Source of the DNA: Sneathiella litorea
Lineage (GTDB): Bacteria > Pseudomonadota > Alphaproteobacteria > Sneathiellales > Sneathiellaceae
Length of the DNA: 64,000 nt
Assembly (NCBI RefSeq): GCF_009882915.1
Contig: NZ_WTUW01000001.1
Span: 372,357 to 436,356 of the forward strand
Direction: 5' to 3'
The notes under the pieces are model-generated. The model did no database searches, was not told the DNA's origin, and was given only the letters and a program-made list of their open reading frames with translations. Made by a program: the position numbers and the translations under genes. The number at the start of each line of letters is the position of its first letter. Positions within the stretch are counted from its first letter, which is position 1. Below are positions 9,850 to 19,625 of the stretch, in pieces.

Positions 9850-10424
9850 CGAGAGACTGGCGCTAGAGTGAGTGGGTCGGTTATTCTGATCAAGCCGCGG
9901 AATGGCAAGATCAGCACTGCCACCATGATGAGCTTCGCCGCGTAATCACCAAGTGCCCAGGTATGCCATGGCAGGCCTGTTCCGACGAAGGCCAGCACGA
10001 AAAAGATCACTGTATCGACAAATGACGCAATGACGGAAGAGGCCACCGGCGCCTTCCACCATGATTGACGCCGCAGCTTGTCGAAAATGGTGACATCCAG
10101 CATTTGCGCAATAAAAAACGCGGAACCCGATGCGATGGCAATGCGCGGGTTGGCCAACAGGAGTGACATCGCAACCGCAACAATAAAGCCGACGAAGACG
10201 ACATCACGCGCAAGGCGCGCCCCAAGGGTCCGGTTAGTAATGTCCGTCACGAGAAATGCAATCGGATAGGAAAGCGCTCCCCAGGTAAACCAGTCATTCA
10301 CCGGCATTTCCACCAGGATGTTAGACGCCGTAACGACAACGGCCATGGCAACCACACCAACAAGCAAGAACAGTTTCTGCGCCCGGTTAAGCCTTGCTAC
10401 TTCGTCAATATATTCTTTGAGCAT
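9846..10424 (-). CDS. Queuosine precursor transporter (YhhQ/QPTR family)
   Basis: A 192-residue inner-membrane protein with about six helices. It contains the family's typical segments: ASNILVEMP, SYPIAFLVTDITNR, FFIAQMLDVTIFDKLR and SSVIASFVDTVIFF. Members import preQ0/preQ1 or queuine-type precursors for tRNA modification. The acidic and aromatic residues of the TDITNR motif are conserved. No preQ1 riboswitch was recognised in the leader, but a perfect 9-bp hairpin lies 19 bases upstream of the start. It follows pheA on the same strand with a 94-bp gap, so it may have its own promoter. Confidence 0.88.
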   Translation of the reverse strand: MLKEYIDEVARLNRAQKLFLLVGVVAMAVVVTASNILVEMPVNDWFTWGALSYPIAFLVTDITNRTLGARLARDVVFVGFIVAVAMSLLLANPRIAIASGSAFFIAQMLDVTIFDKLRRQSWWKAPVASSVIASFVDTVIFFVLAFVGTGLPWHTWALGDYAAKLIMVAVLILPFRGLIRITDPLTLAPVSR

Positions 10425-10442
10425 ATCTATCTCGACTGCAAC

Positions 10443-10463
10443 TCACAGGCATCCTGCCTGTGA
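10443..10463. repeat. Perfect 9-bp inverted repeat with 3-base loop upstream of the YhhQ-family gene
   Basis: TCACAGGCA, TCC, TGCCTGTGA. It lies between the pheA stop and the start of the queuosine-precursor transporter, 19-39 bases upstream of that start. No T-run follows it on the minus strand, so it is not a standard terminator. It could be an operator or an mRNA leader hairpin. Confidence 0.7.
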
Positions 10464-10518
10464 AGGAGGTAAATTTGTGACTGCTTATATTCAATACGGC
10501 CTGTTTGGGCAACCGGTT

Positions 10519-11379
10519 TTATGTCCCGTATTGCCGGCGGTAGGGATTCGTTGGATAAACGCCGAGAATCTTGAGCTTCGCGGAAAAGAACTGTAATTCC
10601 TCGATTGCCCGCGCAACCCGCGCTTCATCCGGGTGGCCCTCGATATCAATGTAGAACTGCGCGGCCTCGAAACTAGCGTCAGTGATATAGCTTTCCAGCT
10701 TCGTCACGTTGATACCATTAGTCGCAAACCCACCAAGTGCCTTATAAAGCGCGGCTGGCTGGCTTCGCACTTGAAAGACAAAGCTCATCATGCAGCTTCC
10801 GTTCTTTGGGTCGGGATCCTGTCGCTGACGAGACATGATAATGAATCGCGTTGTATTACCGATGCGATCCTCCACCCGATCACGCAGGACCTCCAAACCG
10901 TAGATCTCGCCCGCCAGACTGGAGGCAATAGAGGCCTGGGTCTTGTCACCAAGCTCCGCAATCATCTTTGCCGATCCCGCCGTATCCGCATGGATGACAG
11001 GTTCAATACCCAAATCCCGGGTCAAACCACGGCATTGGGAGAGTGCCTGTTCATGGCTGTGAACGGCCTTGACATCGGACAGGATCGCCCCCGGCACACC
11101 GAGCAGCTGATGCATGACCGGCTGAAAATGCTCCCCGATGATATAAAGTCCCGATTCAGGCAACAAATGATGTATGTCGGCTACCCGTCCGCCGAGCGAG
11201 TTCTCGATCGGTATCATGGCAAGTGCAGCATCTCCGTCACGTACCATCCCCAATGCATCCGCAAAAGTATCGCAGGCAATGGCTTCCATACCCGGAAAGA
11301 CAGTACTACAGGAAAGATGGCCATAGGCCCCTGGGACACCTTGAAAGGCAATGCGGTTGTCGGGATCGATGTCGGACAT
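10519..11379 (-). CDS. pheA: Prephenate dehydratase
   Basis: Converts prephenate to phenylpyruvate for phenylalanine synthesis. The 286 residues form a stand-alone dehydratase with no chorismate mutase domain, as is usual in alphaproteobacteria. The catalytic domain shows IAFQGVPGAYGH at the start, IPIENSLGGRV in the middle and the catalytic Thr in NTTRFIIM near residue 180. A C-terminal ACT domain (about 195-275) with the regulatory segment LESYITD suggests feedback by phenylalanine. It is 18 bases downstream of kdsB and likely in one operon. Confidence 0.95.
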   Translation of the reverse strand: MSDIDPDNRIAFQGVPGAYGHLSCSTVFPGMEAIACDTFADALGMVRDGDAALAMIPIENSLGGRVADIHHLLPESGLYIIGEHFQPVMHQLLGVPGAILSDVKAVHSHEQALSQCRGLTRDLGIEPVIHADTAGSAKMIAELGDKTQASIASSLAGEIYGLEVLRDRVEDRIGNTTRFIIMSRQRQDPDPKNGSCMMSFVFQVRSQPAALYKALGGFATNGINVTKLESYITDASFEAAQFYIDIEGHPDEARVARAIEELQFFSAKLKILGVYPTNPYRRQYGT

Positions 11380-11397
11380 ATCTATTATCTCAGATTT

Positions 11398-12144
11398 TCA
11401 GGAAACAAACATACGGCGAATACGCGCCAAATCCTCGGGAGTATCAACACCCAGCGGCACTGTGTCAACGACCGCGGCGTCAATACGCATCCCATTTTCA
11501 AGAGCACGCAATTGTTCAAGCCGTTCTCGCTGCTCCAATGGCGCGGGCGGAAGCGCTACGAACCGCGAGAGGGATTCGCGACGATAGGCATAAAGACCGA
11601 TGTGATGATAATGAGGGCCATTCCCCCAGGGTGTTTTCAGCCGGCTGAACCAGAGCGCACGCCCGACACGTTCGCCTTGTTTAATCGAAACAACCGCCTT
11701 CACCGCATTTTCGTCATCAAGTTCTTCGTCATCCTTGATTTCAGCGACAAGCGTCGCAATATCGACTGCGACATTTTGTAGCGGCTGAAACACGGCGGCG
11801 ACGGCCGCGGGATCCAGCGCCGGCAAATCACCCTGCAAATTAACAATGGCGTCAAAGGTCCCGTCTGGGTCAAATATCTCTACCGCTTCAAACACTCTGT
11901 CCGAGCCTGAGGGGTGATCGGGCCGCGTCAACAAGGCGTTCCCACCCGCCGCACGAACAGCATTTGCAATCTCTTCCTCGCCGCAGGCAACAAGGACAGG
12001 GCCGATATCCGCCTCCTCAGCCCGCCGCATGACTTGAACAATCATCGGCAGCCCGTCAATATCGGCAAGAGGTTTCCCTGGCAGTCGGCTGGAGGCCATT
12101 CTGGCTGGTATGACAATAAGTGGTTTATTCGGCGTAGAACTCAT
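11398..12144 (-). CDS. kdsB: 3-deoxy-manno-octulosonate cytidylyltransferase
   Basis: Activates Kdo with CTP to CMP-Kdo for lipopolysaccharide core assembly, so the organism is expected to make Kdo-containing LPS. The start MSSTPNKP gives 248 residues, the normal size; a longer frame begins at 12162. Visible are VIPARMASSRLPGKPLADI (nucleotide loop), LTRPDHPSGSDRVFE, NLQGDLP, HHIGLYAYRRESL and LEQLRALENG. All the expected motifs are intact. Divergent from cycM and upstream of pheA. Confidence 0.95.
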   Translation of the reverse strand: MSSTPNKPLIVIPARMASSRLPGKPLADIDGLPMIVQVMRRAEEADIGPVLVACGEEEIANAVRAAGGNALLTRPDHPSGSDRVFEAVEIFDPDGTFDAIVNLQGDLPALDPAAVAAVFQPLQNVAVDIATLVAEIKDDEELDDENAVKAVVSIKQGERVGRALWFSRLKTPWGNGPHYHHIGLYAYRRESLSRFVALPPAPLEQRERLEQLRALENGMRIDAAVVDTVPLGVDTPEDLARIRRMFVS

Positions 12145-12286
12145 AATAATAATCCAAATCATCGATCTTAACGAACATTGGCATATATACGTCTTGCGTT
12201 CCGCATGAGAAAGCGGTTAATTTCCCCTCGCTTTTTTTTATCGCGGCTGGTAAATGTACCCGCAGGTTTGATAGCTGAGGTCAGCA

Positions 12287-12832
12287 ATGAATACGTTCGA
12301 GTTTAATAAAATTGCCGCTGCCGTCCTGGCAGGCGTTCTAATCATAATGGTCATCAATGAAATTGCCACGCTTGCAATTGATCCGACCTATCCGGAGGAA
12401 ACTGCATACGCCATCGATACAGGCAGTGTTGAGTCCTCTGAAGTGGCCTCGAAAGATGAAGTTGTCGGCCCATCAATTGGTGTGCTGCTTGCCTCCGCGG
12501 ACCCTGCCAAAGGCGAAGCTATATTTAAGAAGTGCAGCGCCTGTCATACGGTTGAACAGGGCGGTCCCAATAAGATTGGTCCAAACCTTTATGGTATCCT
12601 GAACAATCCTAAGGGCGCGCATGAAGGCTTCAGTTACTCCAGTGCACTTGTTGAAAAAGGTGGCAACTGGGGTTACGAAGACCTCAACCTCTTCCTGACC
12701 AAGCCTCGCGATTTTATCAATGGCACTAAAATGTCATTTGCCGGCCTTAAGAAAGACCAAGACCGGGCTGATCTTATCGCCTATCTCAGGACTCTCGGCA
12801 AAAGTGACGTCCCGCTGCCTCCCGCTGAATAA
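12287..12832 (+). CDS. cycM: Membrane-anchored c-type cytochrome (CycM/c552 type)
   Basis: 181 residues. An uncleaved N-terminal helix (residues 9-30) anchors the protein; a flexible acidic linker (33-70) leads to a class I cytochrome c domain. The heme site is CSACH (C83, C86, H87) and the likely axial Met is M149 in GTKMSFAG. This architecture is typical of CycM, which carries electrons from the bc1 complex to cytochrome c oxidase in the periplasm of alphaproteobacteria. No oxidase genes of the heme-copper type are in the window. It lies 17 bases upstream of the phosphatase gene. Confidence 0.92.
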   Translation: MNTFEFNKIAAAVLAGVLIIMVINEIATLAIDPTYPEETAYAIDTGSVESSEVASKDEVVGPSIGVLLASADPAKGEAIFKKCSACHTVEQGGPNKIGPNLYGILNNPKGAHEGFSYSSALVEKGGNWGYEDLNLFLTKPRDFINGTKMSFAGLKKDQDRADLIAYLRTLGKSDVPLPPAE

Positions 12833-12849
12833 TTGAGCTCGCGGGTGCT

Positions 12850-13623
12850 GTGAACAAAGAGTGCCCACAAGAGTTTATAGCGCTAGCTCACCGGATGGCT
12901 GATGTCGCCGGTGAGGTAATCCGCAGGCATTTCAGGCAGAAAATCACGATTATCGGCAAGGATGACGACAGTCCCGTCACCATTGCCGATCGCGATGCCG
13001 AAACCGCGATGCGCGAACTCATCAAAGCTGCATTTCCAACCCATGGCATTATCGGCGAAGAGCATGGCAGTGTGCAGACTGACGCAGAGTATGTCTGGGT
13101 TCTTGACCCAATTGATGGCACGCTTTCCTTTATTTCCGGAAGCCCGACTTTCGGCACCCTGATCGCTCTCACACGCAATGGCATCCCCATCATGGGTATT
13201 ATCAACCAACCAATATCTGGTGAACGATGGGTCGGAGCGAATGGCCGGACAACGTTAAACGGTACGACGATTAACTGCCGCGAATGTAGCGGCCTTTCCG
13301 ATGCGACGTTATTTGCCTATGGGGCGGAGCTAATGGAAGGGGAGCACGGACCTGGTTTTCTCCGACTGTATAATACCGTCAAACGGAAACGATTTGGCTA
13401 CGATTGCTATGCCTATGGCCTGTTGGCACTCGGATTCGTCGATATTATCGCTGATTGCGATATGAAGCCCTATGACTACTGTGCCCTTGTTCCGATTGTC
13501 GAAAATGCTGGCGGAAAAATTACCGACTGGACCGGAAGCCCCCTAAGCTTATCCAATCCAGGCTTTGTTCTAGCTGTCGGCGACCCCACCCTGCATGATC
13601 AAGCAATTGAAATATTAGGGTAA
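12850..13623 (+). CDS. hisN: Inositol monophosphatase-family phosphatase, probably histidinol-phosphatase HisN
   Basis: 257 residues from a GTG start. It has the lithium-sensitive phosphatase metal sites: IIGEE (E70/E71), LDPIDGT (D86, D89, T91) and the later catalytic Asp in CDMKPYDYCAL. The sequence after the metal site, LSFISGSPTFGTLIAL, matches HisN-type histidinol phosphatases (histidine pathway) better than SuhB or CysQ. Substrate is therefore inferred from subgroup resemblance. It follows cycM by 17 bases. Confidence 0.85.
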   Translation: MNKECPQEFIALAHRMADVAGEVIRRHFRQKITIIGKDDDSPVTIADRDAETAMRELIKAAFPTHGIIGEEHGSVQTDAEYVWVLDPIDGTLSFISGSPTFGTLIALTRNGIPIMGIINQPISGERWVGANGRTTLNGTTINCRECSGLSDATLFAYGAELMEGEHGPGFLRLYNTVKRKRFGYDCYAYGLLALGFVDIIADCDMKPYDYCALVPIVENAGGKITDWTGSPLSLSNPGFVLAVGDPTLHDQAIEILG

Positions 13624-13725
13624 TCAGGAAAAGAAAGCTCACGCCTTTTCTACTTGATGTTATGGGGTAAACTTCCCATCTTGATTTGATACGTCATAGA
13701 AAAGTGCCGTCAATTGGGGAAATTT

Positions 13726-15573
13726 ATGGGATTACTGAAATCAACCGCAACCGCCTTACTCTTCTTGGCATTTGCCCTTCCATCGGCAGCGGAAGAGATA
13801 AAAACAATTAAGAGTCATGGCCTATCACTAGCTGGGCCCTTAAAATACGGTCCCGATTTCAAACATCTTGATTATGCTAACCCTGATGCGCCAAAGGGTG
13901 GCGACGTCAAACTTTCTGCCGTGGGCGGTTTTGATAACCTCAACCCCTTTATTTCCAAGGGGCAATCCGCGAATGGCCTCAGCCTGACATTTGAAACCCT
14001 GCTTACGCAGTCCAATGATGACCCCAGTGCAGAATATGGTCTTGTCGCCGAAAGCGTAGAAGTTGCAGAAGATCTGTCGTTTGCGATTTTCAACATGCGC
14101 CCGGAGGCCCGCTTTCATGACGGTACCCCTATTTCAGTAGAGGACATAATATTCAGTCTAGAAGCTGTGAAGGAAAAGGGGGCGCCGCTTTTCAGATATT
14201 ATTATGCAGATGTCGAATCAGCGGAGAAGTTGGGCGACCACCGGATAAAGTTTAATTTCTCTGGCCCACCAAACCGGGAGCTCCCGCAGATCGTCGGTCA
14301 GCTTCTGCCAATCCTACCCAAGGCATATTTCGAGAACCGAAATTTTGACGAAACGACCCTCACTCCTATCCTTGGTTCAGGTCCCTATCGGGTGAAGGAT
14401 TTTGAGGCAAATCGTTATATCACTTATGAACGCGTTTCCGATTATTGGGGGGCGGAACTTCCGATCAATGTCGGGCGCTATAATTTCGATACAATCCGCT
14501 ATGATTTCTATCGCGATACGGCTGTCTTGCTAGAAGCGTTTAAAGCAGGCGAGTATGACTATCGCGCGGAAAACAGTGCGAAGAACTGGGCCACTGGCTA
14601 TGACTTCCCGGCCGCGAAGGCTGGTCTTGTTATGCTGGAAGAAATCCCCAATGAACGCTCTGCCGGCATGCAAGGGTATGCATTTAACCTTCGGCGCGCC
14701 AAATTTCAAAACCCGGCACTCCGGGAGGCCTTGATTTATGCCTTCGATTTTGAATGGTTAAACCGCAATATTTTCTACAATCAGTACAGCCGGACAAACA
14801 GCTATTTCGAAAACTCCGTCATGGCGGCAACAGGTGAACCGTCCAAAGAGGAACTCGCAATTCTAGAGCCCTATCGGGACCAATTGCCGCCCCGCGTTTT
14901 CGGGCCCGCGTATCAAGCGCCGGTAACGGACGGATCGGGGCAGGACCGCGCTCCCCTGCGACAGGCGAAGAAAATCCTTAAAGACGCAGGTTATGAGATA
15001 AAGAATGGCAAGCTAAGTGATCCTGATACGGGAAAACCGCTTACAATCGAATTCCTGATGTATGACCCTAATAGCCTGCGGATCACAGGCCCGTTAATCA
15101 AGAACCTCAAAAAGCTGGGTATTGACGCGTCTTCCCGTGTCGTTGATTCCGCGCAATATACTGAGCGGCTACGCAATTATGACTTCGATATCACCACTGC
15201 CGGTTTTGGTCAGTCGATCAGCCCCGGCAATGAACAGCGTGAGTTCTGGGGCAGCGCCGCCGGCAACCGCCCGGGAAGCCGAAATGTAATGGGTATTGAT
15301 AATCCCGTCATCGATGCCTTGATCGAAAATCTTATCGCCGCGCCAACCTATGAAGACCTGATTCCCGCAGTTCGAGCGCTTGATCGTGTGCTGACATGGA
15401 ATTTCTATGTCATCCCGCAGTTTCACGCAGCGTATGATCGCATTGCCTATTGGAATAAATTCGGTCATACGGATATCAACCCGTCGCAAGGACCTGATCT
15501 TTTCAGCTGGTGGGTGGATTCCGAAAAAGAACAGCAGTTGCAGGAAGAGCTCAAGACCATACAGCAGAAGTAG
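13726..15573 (+). CDS. yejA: Extracellular solute-binding protein, family 5 (YejA-type), first copy
   Basis: The ATG at 13726 follows GGGGA at 13716 and gives a 615-residue protein. A cleavable signal peptide runs to about residue 22 (ALPSAAEE). The mature part opens with SHGLSLAGPLKYGPDFKHLDY, a typical YejA start, and carries the family 5 signatures FNMRPEARFHDGTPI and FGQSISPGNEQREFWG. It delivers peptides (microcin C-like or muropeptide/oligopeptide in known systems) to the YejBEF membrane complex. It is followed 36 bases later by a paralogue of similar length, so two binding proteins feed one channel. Confidence 0.92.
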   Translation: MGLLKSTATALLFLAFALPSAAEEIKTIKSHGLSLAGPLKYGPDFKHLDYANPDAPKGGDVKLSAVGGFDNLNPFISKGQSANGLSLTFETLLTQSNDDPSAEYGLVAESVEVAEDLSFAIFNMRPEARFHDGTPISVEDIIFSLEAVKEKGAPLFRYYYADVESAEKLGDHRIKFNFSGPPNRELPQIVGQLLPILPKAYFENRNFDETTLTPILGSGPYRVKDFEANRYITYERVSDYWGAELPINVGRYNFDTIRYDFYRDTAVLLEAFKAGEYDYRAENSAKNWATGYDFPAAKAGLVMLEEIPNERSAGMQGYAFNLRRAKFQNPALREALIYAFDFEWLNRNIFYNQYSRTNSYFENSVMAATGEPSKEELAILEPYRDQLPPRVFGPAYQAPVTDGSGQDRAPLRQAKKILKDAGYEIKNGKLSDPDTGKPLTIEFLMYDPNSLRITGPLIKNLKKLGIDASSRVVDSAQYTERLRNYDFDITTAGFGQSISPGNEQREFWGSAAGNRPGSRNVMGIDNPVIDALIENLIAAPTYEDLIPAVRALDRVLTWNFYVIPQFHAAYDRIAYWNKFGHTDINPSQGPDLFSWWVDSEKEQQLQEELKTIQQK

Positions 15574-15609
15574 TAACCTCCGTCAACTCAGCTGAAAGAA
15601 AGGTTTAAG

Positions 15610-17460
15610 ATGAAAACGTCGCTTGCGCCGCTTTTCGCTATCCTTTTGGCAATTAGCCCAAATGCATATGCCGAACCCACCACGAGCCACGGCCTGTCAA
15701 CATTCGGAGGTTTGAAATACGGCCCGGATTTTGCTCACTTCGACTATGTCAATCCTGACGCCCCCAAGGGCGGAACCATCAAGATACGGGATCTGGACAG
15801 CTTTGATTCGGTCAACCCCTTCCTCCTGAAGGGTAATCCGGGCGTCGTCAATGGAGACAAGGGTGGCGACTTATACTTCAATTTTACGCAACTCATGACA
15901 CCGTCCTATGACGAACCCGACGGTGTATATGGCCTGCTTGCTGAAACTGTAACCCTTGATGACAAAGGGCAATGGGTTGAATTTATGCTCCGGCCGGAAG
16001 CTCGCTTTCATGACGGCACCCCTATCACGGCGGAGGATGTCGCCTTTACTTTCCTGACGCTAAAGGAAAAGGGACATCCGCGATACGGAATGCAGTATCG
16101 GGATGTTATTGCCGCCAATGTTCTCGACAAGCATAAAATCCGGTTTGAATTCCGTGAAGGGGCCCTCACAAGAGGACTTCCCTATCAGATTGCAATCATG
16201 CCCATCCTCTCGATAGCTTCTTTTGAAACCCGGGATTTTGACATAACATCGATGGAACCTTTGTTGGGCTCAGGCCCGTATCAACTTACCAAGGTCAGCC
16301 CCGGTCGTACTCTTACCTATGAACGGGTAAAAAACCACTGGGCGGAAAACCTGCCGGTTCACAAGGGGCGATTTAATTTCGATGTTATTCAGGTCGATTA
16401 CTATCGGGACCGGACAATCGCCCTCGAGGCATTTTTTGCAGGCGAGTATGATTTCCGTGAAGAATTCACATCGCGAAGCTGGGCGACAGAGTATGAAAAC
16501 AAACCCGCAGTAAAAAGTGGATATATCAAGCGCGACACACTGAAGGATGAAAAGCTTACCGGACTTCAAGCATTCTTTATGAACAGTCGCCGCGCGCCCT
16601 TTGATAACATCAAGGCACGCAAAGCTTTCAGCATTCTGTTTGACTATGAATGGACAAATCAGAATCTCTTTTACGGGCTTTATGATCGGCTGGGATCGAT
16701 CTTCGAGAACTCGGATATGAAGGCAACGGGTTTGCCAACGGCGGCGGAACTCGACCTCCTCACACCTTATCGCGACATATTACCCGCGGCCGTTTTCACA
16801 CAGGAGTTTACACCCCCTAAAACTGACGGTTCGGGAAATATCCGTTTGCAAATCAGGGAGGCGCTTAAGTTGTTCAAGGAGGCTGGCTGGACAATCCAGG
16901 ACAAAAAGCTCGTGGATGCAACCGGACAGCAGATGCAGGTCGCGTTCTTGCTGTATGAACAATCCTTCACCCGGATTATAAATCCTTATGTCGCCAACCT
17001 GAAACGCACCGGGATCGATGCCTCGGTCCGTGTAATCGATTCCGCAAGCTGGCAAAACCGCGTACGCGAATTTGATTTTGATATTGTCGTTCGCCGTTTC
17101 CCCCAGTCTCAGGTACCTGGGGTGGAGCAGCGGGACTGGTGGGGATCCGAATCCGCGAATGTTACCGGCGGCCTCAATATTGCGGGCGTAAAGAACCCTG
17201 CCGTTGACGCCCTCATCGAGAAATTGATTGAGGCGCAAACGCGACAAGACCTTATTACGGCAACGCGTGCGCTTGATCGTGTGTTGATGTGGAATTATTA
17301 TTTTATCCCGCAATGGTACAAGAGCAGTCATTTTATCGCATATTGGGACAAGTTTGGCCGCCCGGCATCAAAAAAGCCGGGTTTTGATCGTGCGGTTCTG
17401 CAAAGCTGGTGGTATGATCAGGCCAAAGCCGAAGAACTGGCCGCCCGTCGGGGTAATTAG
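15610..17460 (+). CDS. Extracellular solute-binding protein, family 5 (YejA-type), second copy
   Basis: 616 residues with a signal peptide ending near SPNAYAEP (residue 20). The domain architecture is the same as its upstream neighbour's (FHDGTPITAEDVAF, VPGVEQRDWWGS, a C-terminal ALDRVLMWNYYFIPQW), but identity is clearly partial, so this is an old paralogue pair and not a recent copy. Ligand contacts probably differ. A ribosome site AAAGG precedes the ATG. It lies 29 bases upstream of yejB, within the same five-gene operon. Confidence 0.92.
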   Translation: MKTSLAPLFAILLAISPNAYAEPTTSHGLSTFGGLKYGPDFAHFDYVNPDAPKGGTIKIRDLDSFDSVNPFLLKGNPGVVNGDKGGDLYFNFTQLMTPSYDEPDGVYGLLAETVTLDDKGQWVEFMLRPEARFHDGTPITAEDVAFTFLTLKEKGHPRYGMQYRDVIAANVLDKHKIRFEFREGALTRGLPYQIAIMPILSIASFETRDFDITSMEPLLGSGPYQLTKVSPGRTLTYERVKNHWAENLPVHKGRFNFDVIQVDYYRDRTIALEAFFAGEYDFREEFTSRSWATEYENKPAVKSGYIKRDTLKDEKLTGLQAFFMNSRRAPFDNIKARKAFSILFDYEWTNQNLFYGLYDRLGSIFENSDMKATGLPTAAELDLLTPYRDILPAAVFTQEFTPPKTDGSGNIRLQIREALKLFKEAGWTIQDKKLVDATGQQMQVAFLLYEQSFTRIINPYVANLKRTGIDASVRVIDSASWQNRVREFDFDIVVRRFPQSQVPGVEQRDWWGSESANVTGGLNIAGVKNPAVDALIEKLIEAQTRQDLITATRALDRVLMWNYYFIPQWYKSSHFIAYWDKFGRPASKKPGFDRAVLQSWWYDQAKAEELAARRGN

Positions 17461-17489
17461 TTTTGAACCTGCGGACAGAGGAGTAGTCG

Positions 17490-18596
17490 TTGTTTGCCTA
17501 TATATTGAGACGTATCCTGCTCATGATACCGACATTATTTGGCATCATGGTTCTCAATTTCGTAGTTATCCAGTTCGCTCCCGGCGGCCCGATTGAACAA
17601 ATCATCGCCGAAATTCAGGGAACGGCCGTCGGTGCCACCGCTCGTATCGGAGGGAGCGGTAGAGGCGATACAGGCGGTGGTGGCTCGCCGTCGTCTTCAC
17701 TGGGCTCGGAAAGCACCTATCGTGGCGCGCAGGGACTTGATCCTGAATTCATCAAGGAACTGGAAGTTCAGTTTGGCTTCGACAAACCTGCTCATGAACG
17801 CTTCTTCCTGATGATGAAAAATTATCTGATGTTCGATTTCGGCACCAGCTATTTCCGAGATGAAACGGTCATCAACCTGGTGATTGAAAAGCTTCCGGTC
17901 TCGATCTCCATCGGGCTCTGGACCACGCTCTTGGTATATCTGATCTCCATACCGCTTGGCATTGCCAAGGCAGTGCGGGACGGTACGAAATTCGACATCT
18001 GGACCAGTAGCCTGGTGATTGTTGGCAATGCCATCCCAAGCTTTCTGTTTGCTGTCGCACTAATTGTGCTGTTCGCGGGCGGCTCCTACTTCAACTGGTT
18101 TCCATTGCGCGGCCTCACGTCCGATAACTGGGAACAACTCAGCATGTTCGGCAAGATTACGGACTATCTTTGGCATATTGCGCTCCCTGTGACGGCATTG
18201 GTAATCGGTGGTTTTGCTGCCCTTACACAGCTTACCAAGAATTCATTCCTCGATCAGATCAACCAGCAATATGTACTGACGGCCCGAGCCAAGGGTTTGA
18301 GCGAACGGCGCGTACTCTACGGTCATGTTTTCCGGAACGCCATGCTGATTGTCATCGCTGGCTTCCCAAGTGCATTTATCGGGATACTGTTCACCGGATC
18401 ACTTCTGATCGAAGTAATTTTCAGTCTCGACGGCCTTGGCCTCCTCGGGTTCGAAGCCGCAATAAACCGCGATTATCCGGTAATATTTGCGACGGTCTAT
18501 GTATTTGCGCTTCTTGGCCTGATCATGAACCTTGTGGGTGATCTTACCTATACCCTCGTTGATCCCCGGATCGACTTTGAAGCGAGGGAGGTTTAG
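17490..18596 (+). CDS. yejB: Peptide ABC transporter permease YejB
   Basis: 368 residues from a TTG start, supported by AGAGGAG seven bases upstream. There are about six membrane helices; the binding-protein-dependent transport motif sits in [22 protein letters not shown]. An unusual glycine/serine-rich stretch (about residues 50-80) sits in the first periplasmic loop; YejB homologues commonly carry an insertion here. It forms the channel with YejE. Same operon as the two binding proteins. Confidence 0.94.
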   Translation: MFAYILRRILLMIPTLFGIMVLNFVVIQFAPGGPIEQIIAEIQGTAVGATARIGGSGRGDTGGGGSPSSSLGSESTYRGAQGLDPEFIKELEVQFGFDKPAHERFFLMMKNYLMFDFGTSYFRDETVINLVIEKLPVSISIGLWTTLLVYLISIPLGIAKAVRDGTKFDIWTSSLVIVGNAIPSFLFAVALIVLFAGGSYFNWFPLRGLTSDNWEQLSMFGKITDYLWHIALPVTALVIGGFAALTQLTKNSFLDQINQQYVLTARAKGLSERRVLYGHVFRNAMLIVIAGFPSAFIGILFTGSLLIEVIFSLDGLGLLGFEAAINRDYPVIFATVYVFALLGLIMNLVGDLTYTLVDPRIDFEAREV

Positions 18597-18599
18597 GTC

Positions 18600-19625
18600 A
18601 TGGCTCTCTCCGCAATTAATCAGCGCCGCCTGAATAACTTCAAGGCCAACAAGCGCGGCTACTGGTCGATGATCTTATTCGTACTGCTATTCGTAGTTTC
18701 CCTTTTCGCCGAATTGATTGCGAACGACAAGCCGCTTGTCGTTTCCTATCAGGATCAATTGTATTTTCCTTTCCTCGTTGCCTATCCAGAAACAGCCTTT
18801 GGTGGCGATTTTGAGACCGAGGCGGACTATAGAGACCCCTTCGTTGCCGATCTTATCAATGAGCATGGCTGGCAGATCTGGCCGATAATCCGTTACAGCT
18901 ATTCGACAATCAATTATGACCTGACATCGCCTGCGCCATCCCCACCGGATCAGGAAAACTGGCTTGGAACAGATGATCAGGGTCGGGACATACTGGCAAG
19001 AGTGATCTACGGCTACCGTATTTCAGTTTCCTTTGGTTTGATCCTGACTATTTTCTCCTCGATTATCGGTGTCGCCGCGGGGGCGGTACAGGGATATTTC
19101 GGTGGGTGGGTCGACCTTATCTTCCAGCGGTTTCTGGAAATTTGGGGCGGCATGCCAAGTCTCTATATCCTGATCATCTTGGCGGCCATGATTGAGCCGA
19201 GTTTCCTGATCCTGCTTGCTCTGTTGCTTCTTTTCAGCTGGCCCAGTCTTGTCGGTGTTGTACGCGCCGAGTTCCTGCGGTCACGTAACTTCGATTATGT
19301 CCGTGCGGCGCGCGCCCTTGGCGTGCGCGATGGTGTTATAATGTTCAAGCATCTTCTGCCAAACTCGATGGTCTCCGCACTCACTTTCCTACCCTTTATC
19401 CTGACGGGCTCAATCGTCAGCCTGACATCGCTCGATTTTCTGGGGCTCGGCCTGCCGCCGGGGTCCCCCTCCCTCGGTGAACTACTGGCCCAGGGCAAAG
19501 CCAATCTACAGGCTCCCTGGCTCGGCATTACGGCATTCCTGACCCTGTCAATCATGTTGACCCTCGCCTTCTTTATGCAGGAAGGCATTCGCGATGCCTT
19601 CGATCCAAGAAAGACGTTTCAGTAA
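18600..19625 (+). CDS. yejE: Peptide ABC transporter permease YejE
   Basis: 341 residues. The N-terminal helix and a large periplasmic segment (about residues 45-110, PDQENWLGTDDQGRDILARVIYG) precede the inner-membrane permease domain with the EAA-type loop VRAARALGVRDGVIMFKHLLPN. The extended loop is typical of YejE. The gene starts 4 bases after yejB, and its TAA overlaps the yejF ATG as TAATG, so translation is coupled. Confidence 0.94.
   Translation: MALSAINQRRLNNFKANKRGYWSMILFVLLFVVSLFAELIANDKPLVVSYQDQLYFPFLVAYPETAFGGDFETEADYRDPFVADLINEHGWQIWPIIRYSYSTINYDLTSPAPSPPDQENWLGTDDQGRDILARVIYGYRISVSFGLILTIFSSIIGVAAGAVQGYFGGWVDLIFQRFLEIWGGMPSLYILIILAAMIEPSFLILLALLLLFSWPSLVGVVRAEFLRSRNFDYVRAARALGVRDGVIMFKHLLPNSMVSALTFLPFILTGSIVSLTSLDFLGLGLPPGSPSLGELLAQGKANLQAPWLGITAFLTLSIMLTLAFFMQEGIRDAFDPRKTFQ

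Noticed and set aside
10425-10518. preQ1 riboswitch upstream of the queuosine precursor transporter
   Set aside because: No conserved preQ1-I, -II or -III core could be matched; only a simple hairpin is present.
10633-11781. 382-codon open frame on the plus strand
   Set aside because: It lies opposite pheA and kdsB, both of which have clear family motifs; its translation has no recognisable domain.
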